NCBI GenBank assembly: GCA_016282435.1 | Contig: JAEEKN010000164.1 | Coordinates: 1-34,156, forward strand | Reading direction: 5' to 3' | Source: Lachnospiraceae bacterium | GTDB lineage: Bacteria > Bacillota > Clostridia > Lachnospirales > Lachnospiraceae | DNA: 34,156 nt | Shown here: positions 17,949-25,799 of the stretch, in pieces | Position numbering within the stretch: position 1 is the stretch's first letter | Layout of the letters: the number at the start of each line of letters is the position of its first letter | Made by a program: the position numbers and the translations under genes | Notes under the pieces: model-generated | Database searches by the model: none | What the model saw: the letters and a program-made list of their open reading frames with translations, nothing else | What the model was told of the DNA's origin: nothing

Positions 17949-19520
17949 ATGGGATTTGAGAGCATACTTGATATAAAGGAATCGAATAAAGGAGTGACAA
18001 GGCCTGCATTTTTCCTGGACCTGAACATAGATCAGATTATAGAAAGGGCCACAAAAGGAGACAGAGGAGTGATACAGTATTTTGAGTATTTCCCTCTGGA
18101 CGAGGAATGCGTGGAATACAGACGCATGGTATACCGTGATATATGCGAATGCGGATTATATGACGCGCTGGCCGCCTTCAATATGGCATATAACGAATAC
18201 CGCGATATCGAGAATAAGAAAAACAGCACACGTGTAGATCTTCAAAAACCGGTCTGGAATTTCTGCGGTATGGTAATATATACGGGATGTCTGGTAAACC
18301 TTCTTGAGGCACTTAAGGCAGCGGATCTGAAGTCTGAAGGTTTTACGGAGCTTGCGAAATACCTCGAAGAGTATACCGGAACGCAGGATTTTATCTCTAT
18401 GAAAGAAAAATCCGTGAAGCTTAAGACTGCACTTGATGCGTTGTCTGTTACGGCCGATTATGAAAACGGAAGAATAATAGTGTCGGTTGAAAACGGTATT
18501 GAGGAAGAAAAAGAGAAGAGCGCTGAAGAGGATGATGAGCAGGAAGAAAGAAACTTTAGATTCTATGAAGAATTCCTCTCCGGAATCTGTGCTACCAACG
18601 AAAAAGAGTTTGTCAATCCCTGTGCATCTACCGACGAACTTACCGGATTCGAACAGGAGATAGTAAAGATAGTCGCAAAAAGAAATCCGGATATTTTCAA
18701 AGAAGCCGACAAGCTTTATGATGAAAAGAATAAATATGAGAATACGGTGTTTGGCAGGCTTGCAGATGAACTGAGGTTTTATCTTTCCTTCTATGAATTT
18801 GAGGAGAAGATGAAAAAAGCGGGATTTGCATTTACGAGTCCCAAAAAGTCGGAAGGCGAACGGATAGCTGCTACCGGACTTTACGATCTGGCACTTGCCT
18901 GTGTAAACTCGGAAAAAGGAAAACCTGTGATCAGTAATGACATGTCGTATGAAAAAGGAGAACTTTTCTTTGTCCTTACAGGTCCCAATCAGGGCGGAAA
19001 AACCACTTTTGCGAGAAGTCTCGGACAGCTGGTATATTTTTCAAAAGTCGGGCTTGATGTTCCTGCAAAAGAAGCTTCGGTGATGTATTTCCCGGATATA
19101 CTTACACACTTCTCCGTAGAAGAAAGCGTGGAGACCGGACGAGGCAAACTGATGGAAGAGCTGGTTCGTCTGTCACCTATGATGAAGGAAAATCCAAGCG
19201 ATGCATTTGTGGTAATAAACGAATTGTTTACCACTGCGGCAAATTACGATGCGATCATCATGGGCCAGAACGTGCTGAAGCATTTTCTGGAACAGGGATG
19301 TCACGGGATATATGTCACGCACTTGAGGGAGCTCTGTGATATAGATGACAGGATAGTAGGTCTTTCTGCACAGCTGGACGAGAATGGCAAACAGAACTTT
19401 AAGATATTGAAAAAAGCGGTGGACTACGAAGGATGTGCAAAGAATCAGGTGGAGAAGTACGGCCTGGGTTACGAGAATCTGAAGAAGAGACTTGAATCGA
19501 TCAGAGGGACGGTTCTGTGA
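17949..19520 (+). CDS. MutS-like ATPase, first paralogue
   Basis: LTGPNQGGKTTFARSLGQ Walker A, FVVINELFTTAANYDA Walker B region, GIYVTHLREL. Confidence 0.75.
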   Translation: MGFESILDIKESNKGVTRPAFFLDLNIDQIIERATKGDRGVIQYFEYFPLDEECVEYRRMVYRDICECGLYDALAAFNMAYNEYRDIENKKNSTRVDLQKPVWNFCGMVIYTGCLVNLLEALKAADLKSEGFTELAKYLEEYTGTQDFISMKEKSVKLKTALDALSVTADYENGRIIVSVENGIEEEKEKSAEEDDEQEERNFRFYEEFLSGICATNEKEFVNPCASTDELTGFEQEIVKIVAKRNPDIFKEADKLYDEKNKYENTVFGRLADELRFYLSFYEFEEKMKKAGFAFTSPKKSEGERIAATGLYDLALACVNSEKGKPVISNDMSYEKGELFFVLTGPNQGGKTTFARSLGQLVYFSKVGLDVPAKEASVMYFPDILTHFSVEESVETGRGKLMEELVRLSPMMKENPSDAFVVINELFTTAANYDAIIMGQNVLKHFLEQGCHGIYVTHLRELCDIDDRIVGLSAQLDENGKQNFKILKKAVDYEGCAKNQVEKYGLGYENLKKRLESIRGTVL

Positions 19521-19524
19521 TTGA
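19497..19524 (+). repeat. 28-nt GGGACGGTTCT palindromic repeat spanning the stop codon
   Basis: TCGATCAGAGGGACGGTTCTGTGATTGA, 26/28 identical to 33046-33073. Confidence 0.8.
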
Positions 19525-19554
19525 TGCAGTGATGTATATAAATGAGGGGATGCA

Positions 19555-21234
19555 ATGAACGCATATTTGTTATATAAGGATAAAGAATGGGTCGGAGCTT
19601 CAAAGTACTTTGATTCCAAATCGATAGTTCAGGATTTAGGGCTTAAAACCCTGTATATGAATGCCGGAAAAGACGTGGTATTTGAAAACGGAGCTGCAAA
19701 ACAGATAAAAGAACAGGATCCGTTTATAACGGATACGATGAGCAGGGTTATGGTGGTTCCGCTCGTCTCAAAAGAAGAGATATTATACAGGCAGAAGATA
19801 TTAAAGGACTGTCTGGAAAACGAAAGTTTTATCCAGGACCTGTACAAGGCTGCGACATCCATAGTCGGAGAATGGGACAAACTGGGGAGAAGAGCCACGG
19901 GATACAGCGGAAGATCCGATGATGCGGGCTGGACGGTCACACAGATACATCTGACTTCGCTCTTCGTTTCGGGTCTTAAAAAGATAAAAAAACTTCTCAG
20001 GGGAAGTACGGTTCTGTTTTCATCTGAAGGTCTGAAAAATCTCGCAAAGCGTCTGAATGAAGAATTCGACGACGAATATGAAAAGAAGATAGAGACGCTT
20101 CTTAATGATGTTTCATTCTATGTGAAGGAAAGCGAAGAAAAGGACGGAGCACTGTTTGTATACTCTCCGAGACTGGTAATAGAGGGGAAACTCGGAGCCG
20201 GACTGAAACTCAAAGATGTGAAATTAAAGGAAGTCACATCAAAAATGGTAAGATACAGGAATCCGAAAAGCACGATATCAAAAATAGTAGGATTCAAGAA
20301 TTCCCTGACCCCCGATTCATTTTCTGTCAAAATGACTCCGGCTATAGAAAAACAGGTGGTTCAGCTGGAGCAGAATACAGTAAATTATATTATGACTTTT
20401 ACCGGAGAATTTTTGGACAGATTCTCGGGATTCTTTGATCAGCTGTTGTTCCAGACAGCGTTTTACAGGGGTGCCGTGAATTTGAGCCGGCATATGAAGC
20501 GTATCGGGATAGACTATTGTTTCCCTACGGTATGTGAGAGGAATAATCTGGCGTTCAGTGAGCTTAAAGAATTTGTCATGTGTATGGAACAGCGTGTGAA
20601 TGCGGTAGGAAATACCTGCAACATACACGACAAAATGCTCGTGATCATCACCGGAGCCAACCAGGGAGGAAAATCTACGTTTCTTAGAAGCGTAGGCATT
20701 GCCCAGGTTATGATGCAGGCAGGACTTCAGGTAGCTGCGGAAAGCTTTTCAAGCGGAATATTTACATCTCTGTTTACTCACTTTACCCGTCGTGAGGACT
20801 CAGCCATGAACAGCGGACGTCTGGATGAAGAACTGGGACGTATGAATTCCATAATCGACCATCTGGATAACGCATCCCTCGTACTTTTAAATGAATCATT
20901 TGCTACTACTACGGAGATAGACGGATCCATTATAGCCTATGATATCATAAAAGCCATGAACGAGGCAGGAGTGAAGGTCATCACTGTTACTCATCTTTTG
21001 TCGTTTGCCCAGAAGATATATGCGGAGACTGAAGAGAAGGAAAAGAACAATGAACATTCTGATATCACCTTTTTCTGTGCCGAAAGAAAAGAAGGCGGCG
21101 TGAGAACGTTCAAGATGATACAGAGCGTTCCCGAGCTGACAAGTTTCGGTCTCGATCTGTATGCGGATGTTATAGGAAAACCTGTGATTTTTTCGGAGGT
21201 AGGTTCAAATGAACAGGAAGGAATTAAAAAATAG
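19555..21234 (+). CDS. MutS-like ATPase, second paralogue
   Basis: VIITGANQGGKSTFLRSVGIAQVMMQAGLQV Walker A, SLVLLNESFATTTEIDG Walker B region, VITVTHLL. Confidence 0.8.
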   Translation: MNAYLLYKDKEWVGASKYFDSKSIVQDLGLKTLYMNAGKDVVFENGAAKQIKEQDPFITDTMSRVMVVPLVSKEEILYRQKILKDCLENESFIQDLYKAATSIVGEWDKLGRRATGYSGRSDDAGWTVTQIHLTSLFVSGLKKIKKLLRGSTVLFSSEGLKNLAKRLNEEFDDEYEKKIETLLNDVSFYVKESEEKDGALFVYSPRLVIEGKLGAGLKLKDVKLKEVTSKMVRYRNPKSTISKIVGFKNSLTPDSFSVKMTPAIEKQVVQLEQNTVNYIMTFTGEFLDRFSGFFDQLLFQTAFYRGAVNLSRHMKRIGIDYCFPTVCERNNLAFSELKEFVMCMEQRVNAVGNTCNIHDKMLVIITGANQGGKSTFLRSVGIAQVMMQAGLQVAAESFSSGIFTSLFTHFTRREDSAMNSGRLDEELGRMNSIIDHLDNASLVLLNESFATTTEIDGSIIAYDIIKAMNEAGVKVITVTHLLSFAQKIYAETEEKEKNNEHSDITFFCAERKEGGVRTFKMIQSVPELTSFGLDLYADVIGKPVIFSEVGSNEQEGIKK

Positions 21235-23215
21235 GGGACTTGCAGTATTAAAGACCCACTATTGGATAATAGTCCTGATCATGGCATTCACTTCATTTAT
21301 CGGAGTGGAGAATGCCTCTTCATTTGGTTCGCTGAAAAGGGCATTGTCAAGGGAGAGCCTGCTGGATTCTGATGAAATATCAACCTCCATAATGGATGAG
21401 AGATTCGGAGGGGTCGCAGATGTGTTCCAGTACATAACCAGCGGGTTCGGAGCCGATAAAGTATGGGACAGTGCCACAAAACTAAAAGATAATATCACGG
21501 AAAGCGGTAAAAAAATAGGTGACAGCTTGTCAAACGGCATCCTCGAAGGCAAGGATTCCCTGATAGACGGTGTGAAGAACTTAAAAGACGGACTTACCGA
21601 TGTAAAGGACAGTGTTTCCCGTGTAGCAAGCCAGATAGACGGAGGAGCACTGGAATCTTCATACATTGGTCCCGTAGAAGTAGGTAAAACTCAGGGAGTA
21701 TTTGCGGAAATCGTAAACTCTCTTACATCGGGAAAGCTCTTCAACCGTATCTTTGCGGGTATAGCATCGATCGTAAAGTCGGATAATGCGGCATCTATAA
21801 TTATCATCGGATTGATGATCCTGCTTTCAGTATTTATTTGGTATTTTGTTTTTAATATATTTAAGGTTGTATCCATACGTTTTGTGCTGGAATCGAGGAC
21901 TTATGAAACTGTCCCCATCAGAAGAGTTTTTTATCTATTCAGATCCGGCAGATGGATACAGACGGCATGGGTATTGTTTTCTACTACGATTATAACCATC
22001 CTGTGGTCCCTTACGTTGGTGGGCGGTATTATAAAAGCATATCAGTACATGCTGGTGCCGTATATTATGGCTGAAAACCCCGGCATATCGGCAAAAGAAG
22101 CCAGAAAACTTTCAACCGATATGATGAACGGACACAAATGGGAGGCGTTTAAGCTCGGTGTTTCGTTTTTGGGATGGAAAGTGCTGTCATTTTTCACGTT
22201 CGGAATTTTGGAACTGTTCTTCTTAAATGCGTATGAGGCCGCTACATTTGCCGAGTATTATACGGAACTCAGGACTCAGATAAAAAAGAAAAAGAAGTCC
22301 GTTCCTGAAGCAGAGCTGTTAAACGACAGATTCCTCTATGTCAAGGCTGATGACAAGCATATCGATGAAGCTTATGCGGATATAAAAAGCCTTGTGGATG
22401 AGGAGATGCCGGCACCTTCCGAGATGAAGGGCGTTGCCGGATTTATAGCAAAGAATTTTGGTCTGGTACTTTTTGCCAGCCGTGAAGAGAAAAAGCTTTG
22501 CGAGTATGAAGAACACCAGATGAAGATAAAGACAAAGCAGGCGGTCTTTGAAAAGAAGATTTATCCGTTCAGACTATTCCCGGCATACAGAAAGACCATA
22601 CTGCATCTGATAAAACCGCCCAAGATTGAATATCTTCATTACGGCAGACGGTATTCTATATGGTCGATAGTACTGATGTTTTTCTGTTTCTCATTTATAG
22701 GCTGGCTGTGGGAAGTGGGACTTCATCTGTATGAGGACGGAGTATTCGTAAACAGGGGATTCCTGCGCGGACCCATAGTTCCGATTTACGGCTGTGGAAG
22801 TATCCTGATACTTATTTTCTTAAACAGGTTCAGGAACAGACCGTTACTGGAATTCGGAAGCATACTTGTATTAAGCGCTATCATGGAGTATTCTACCGCA
22901 ACGGTTCTTGATAATATGTATCACACCCAGTGGTGGGATTATACGGGTTATTTCTTAAATATTCAGGGCAGGATATGTGCGGAAGGTTTGCTTCTGTTTG
23001 CGGTACTCGGGTGCCTGGTGGTATATTTCTTAGGCCCTGTATGTGACAACTGTTTCAGAAAATGGAGGCTGCGTTATGTGGCCCCCCTGTGTATCATGCT
23101 GCTCCTGATATTTATGGCGGATATTGTATATTCAAGCAATAATCTGAATACCGGAGCAGGCATCACCGAATATCCAGACCAGCATCCTGAGACAGTACAG
23201 GAGAGTGGAACGTGA
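21209..23215 (+). CDS. DUF975-like membrane domain fused to PF06541-like (putative ABC-transporter type IV) domain
   Basis: DUF975-like polytopic N-half (FRSGRWIQTAWVL...YMLVPYIMAENPGISAKEARKLSTDMMNGHKWEAFKLGVSFLGWK); C-half SFIGWLWEVGLHLYEDGVFVNRGFLRGPIVPIYGCGSILIL...; start overlaps the MutS-like gene end by 26 nt. Confidence 0.7.
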   Translation: MNRKELKNRGLAVLKTHYWIIVLIMAFTSFIGVENASSFGSLKRALSRESLLDSDEISTSIMDERFGGVADVFQYITSGFGADKVWDSATKLKDNITESGKKIGDSLSNGILEGKDSLIDGVKNLKDGLTDVKDSVSRVASQIDGGALESSYIGPVEVGKTQGVFAEIVNSLTSGKLFNRIFAGIASIVKSDNAASIIIIGLMILLSVFIWYFVFNIFKVVSIRFVLESRTYETVPIRRVFYLFRSGRWIQTAWVLFSTTIITILWSLTLVGGIIKAYQYMLVPYIMAENPGISAKEARKLSTDMMNGHKWEAFKLGVSFLGWKVLSFFTFGILELFFLNAYEAATFAEYYTELRTQIKKKKKSVPEAELLNDRFLYVKADDKHIDEAYADIKSLVDEEMPAPSEMKGVAGFIAKNFGLVLFASREEKKLCEYEEHQMKIKTKQAVFEKKIYPFRLFPAYRKTILHLIKPPKIEYLHYGRRYSIWSIVLMFFCFSFIGWLWEVGLHLYEDGVFVNRGFLRGPIVPIYGCGSILILIFLNRFRNRPLLEFGSILVLSAIMEYSTATVLDNMYHTQWWDYTGYFLNIQGRICAEGLLLFAVLGCLVVYFLGPVCDNCFRKWRLRYVAPLCIMLLLIFMADIVYSSNNLNTGAGITEYPDQHPETVQESGT

Positions 23216-23279
23216 CAGTAGGAATTGTTCTTTTGGTCACATGATTTAGTTATTGTTATAAAAGGATAAATTTTACAAA

Positions 23280-24482
23280 ATGTTAGCATTAATACTTAGT
23301 CCGTTATATTTATTTGCGACATGGCTTATAGCATTTATGGTAAACAGATGGCTGAAGGCATGTTTTAAGAAAACAAATATACTGGTGAAAATCCTGATCT
23401 ACGGTGTGTTTATATTTGCGGCAGCAGCGATGCCCATAGGCTTTCTGCTCCCGTATTCAAAGACGAAGTTCGCATTCCAGCATTATGGCAGCATGTGGCT
23501 GGGGGTACTTCTCTACTCACTGTTCCCGGCTATACTGTATCTTATTTTCTGTCTTATCTGGAGAATCGTAAAAAAGAAGAAGGGGACTACAAAAAGTCTT
23601 GAAAGACCCAGAGAGATAGCCATCAGCGCTGCGTCTGCCGGTATAATATTTACATTGATAATATGTATCTACGGTTTTATCCATGCCACCGATACCAGGG
23701 TCACGGATTATTCGGTGGAACTTCCGAAGAAAAACGGCAGGCTTGAAGAACTGAATGCCGTAATGGTAGCCGATATGCATATGGGATTCAATATCGGTGT
23801 ACCCGAGATGGAAAAGATGGTGAAGCTTATAAATGAGTGTGAACCGGATATAGTGTTTATTTGTGGAGATATTTTTGATAATATATATGACGCTTTGGAC
23901 GATCCGGAAAGGCTCATCGGACTTTACCGTGAGATACACAGTAAATACGGAATATACGCATGTTACGGCAATCATGATGTTGATGAACCTGTACTTGCGG
24001 GATTTACATTTAATCAGGACCGGAAAAAAGAAAGTGATCCGAGAATGGATGAATTCCTTGAAAAAGCCGGTGTAAATCTGCTGATGGATGAGGGAGTCCT
24101 GATAGAAGACAGTGTATATGTGTACGGACGTCCCGATTATGCAAGACCCGGAAGAGGAATAACAGTCAGGAATACCCCTCTGGAGATTATGGATAAAGCT
24201 CCCGCTTCGGATTATCCTGTGATAGTGCTCGACCATGAACCGAAAGGCCTTGAGGAACTGGCGGCAGCAGGGGTGGATCTGACATTAAGCGGTCATACCC
24301 ATGCGGGTCAGGTATTCCCCGGGAATATCCTGCTCGTTATTATAAGTGAGAATTCATACGGATTAAAAAAGATAGGAGATATGACTGATATAGTGACGTC
24401 TGGTGTAGGTCTCTTTGGACCGTATATGAGAGTCGGAACTATATCGGAGATATGCAATATAAAAATACGATTTACAGAGTAA
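23280..24482 (+). CDS. Membrane-anchored metallophosphoesterase (YkuE-like)
   Basis: N-terminal TM helices; VADMHMGFN, CGDIFDN, YGNHDVDE, LSGHTHAGQVFP. Confidence 0.85.
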   Translation: MLALILSPLYLFATWLIAFMVNRWLKACFKKTNILVKILIYGVFIFAAAAMPIGFLLPYSKTKFAFQHYGSMWLGVLLYSLFPAILYLIFCLIWRIVKKKKGTTKSLERPREIAISAASAGIIFTLIICIYGFIHATDTRVTDYSVELPKKNGRLEELNAVMVADMHMGFNIGVPEMEKMVKLINECEPDIVFICGDIFDNIYDALDDPERLIGLYREIHSKYGIYACYGNHDVDEPVLAGFTFNQDRKKESDPRMDEFLEKAGVNLLMDEGVLIEDSVYVYGRPDYARPGRGITVRNTPLEIMDKAPASDYPVIVLDHEPKGLEELAAAGVDLTLSGHTHAGQVFPGNILLVIISENSYGLKKIGDMTDIVTSGVGLFGPYMRVGTISEICNIKIRFTE

Positions 24483-24484
24483 AT

Positions 24485-24522
24485 AAAAAGAATCCGGGCT
24501 GTCCACAGTCCGAATTCTTTTT
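24485..24522. terminator. Bidirectional terminator between convergent genes
   Basis: AAAAAGAATcCGGgCTGT-cc-ACAGtCCGaATTCTTTTT. Confidence 0.75.
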
Positions 24523-24547
24523 GTATATGATTATTGTAAGCGTTACA

Positions 24548-25774
24548 TTATTTTGTTACACTTTTTGCTATCGATACCGCGGGATCACGGTAAGGAATAA
24601 GCATGGACTGGAATGCATGGTACAGATCCGACTTACCGGGCCATACAGTACCTTTTAGCCTGTTTTTCTCATCCAGCTGATGGAACCATGAACCGGTATT
24701 ATGATCCAGAACCGTTTCATCCAGGTATTTTAAGAACATTCCGAAATCATCGCTGTATTTCTTGTCTCCGGTAACCCTGTACAGGACTGCCGATGTATTT
24801 ATGGCTTCGGCCAGGGTCCAGTGCATTCTGTCATGTACGACAGGTTTTCCTTCCCAGTCCGTGGTATACACTATTCCTTCAGCACCGTCTGCGTTCCATG
24901 CATCCGATATGGCTCTTCCGTACAGGTTGCAGGCTGTTTTTAAGTATTTCTCCCTGATTCCCCTATCCAGATCTTTGGTGGATAATACCCATTGTGTGAT
25001 GAGTCTCGCCCATTCTATGCCATGTCCCGGAGTAGCGCCGTACGGCTTAAACGGATCGTCGGGTTTATCTTTGTTCATATCAAGTTCGGCTTTCCATTCC
25101 GATGTAAAATGTTCGGGAAGCCTGTAGCTGTTTTCTTCTGCCCACTGTACTACTTTTGATATGATACGGCCTGCGCGAACTCTGTACTTTTTATCTTCGA
25201 GAGCATCGGCAGCTGCCAGGAAAGCCTCAACAGTATGCATGTTGGCATTTAATCCCCTGTAGCTGTCAAGTGTCGAAAAAACTGTATCCCAGGTATCGAC
25301 CGACAGTCCTTCTTCTTCATTCCAGAAACGCTTATCGTACAGGGCTATAGCTTCGTCAAGAAGTTCTTTCGCTCCTTCTATCCCTGCAAGATACGCGCTT
25401 GATGTGGCGAGTATTACAAAAGCATGAGCATAACACTGCTTGCCTTCCAAAGGTCTTCCGTCAGGGGTGATACCTGCATACCATCCATCGTTTTCTGTGT
25501 CCTTAAGTTCGGTTTTCAGTCCTTTAAGCCCTTTTGAAGCGAGCTCCTCACATTCCGGGAATCCCAACATTCTACCTATACTGTATACATGGACCATTCT
25601 TGAAGTTATCCATGTTTCTCTGTTTCTGTCCGTCCATGGTGTTCCGTCATCACCCAGATAATAGCTTGAGCCTCCGGGAGAGGGGAATTGTTTTCCGAAG
25701 CTTAACAGCGCTTTTACATTACTTTGCAAAAATTCTTTGTTTTCCGGTGTATCGATAACATATTTATTGTTCAT
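24548..25774 (-). CDS. AGE-family epimerase/isomerase
   Basis: (alpha/alpha)6-barrel-type sequence with R-M-H-Y-G-x-G-H-motifs: TSRMVHVYSIG, CYAHAFVILATSSA, NANMHTVEAFLAA, TPGHGIEWARL, HWTLAEAINTSAVLY. Confidence 0.75.
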   Translation of the reverse strand: MNNKYVIDTPENKEFLQSNVKALLSFGKQFPSPGGSSYYLGDDGTPWTDRNRETWITSRMVHVYSIGRMLGFPECEELASKGLKGLKTELKDTENDGWYAGITPDGRPLEGKQCYAHAFVILATSSAYLAGIEGAKELLDEAIALYDKRFWNEEEGLSVDTWDTVFSTLDSYRGLNANMHTVEAFLAAADALEDKKYRVRAGRIISKVVQWAEENSYRLPEHFTSEWKAELDMNKDKPDDPFKPYGATPGHGIEWARLITQWVLSTKDLDRGIREKYLKTACNLYGRAISDAWNADGAEGIVYTTDWEGKPVVHDRMHWTLAEAINTSAVLYRVTGDKKYSDDFGMFLKYLDETVLDHNTGSWFHQLDEKNRLKGTVWPGKSDLYHAFQSMLIPYRDPAVSIAKSVTK

Positions 25775-25799
25775 AGAAAAACCTCGTCTTCCTAAAATA

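Noticed and set aside
17949-21234. Recent tandem duplication of one MutS gene
   Set aside because: The two proteins share motifs only around the ATPase core; N-terminal halves look strongly diverged, so an old paralogue pair is more likely.
23517-24236. 239-aa minus-strand ORF inside the metallophosphoesterase
   Set aside because: Antisense to conserved catalytic motifs on the plus strand; no domain or RBS support.
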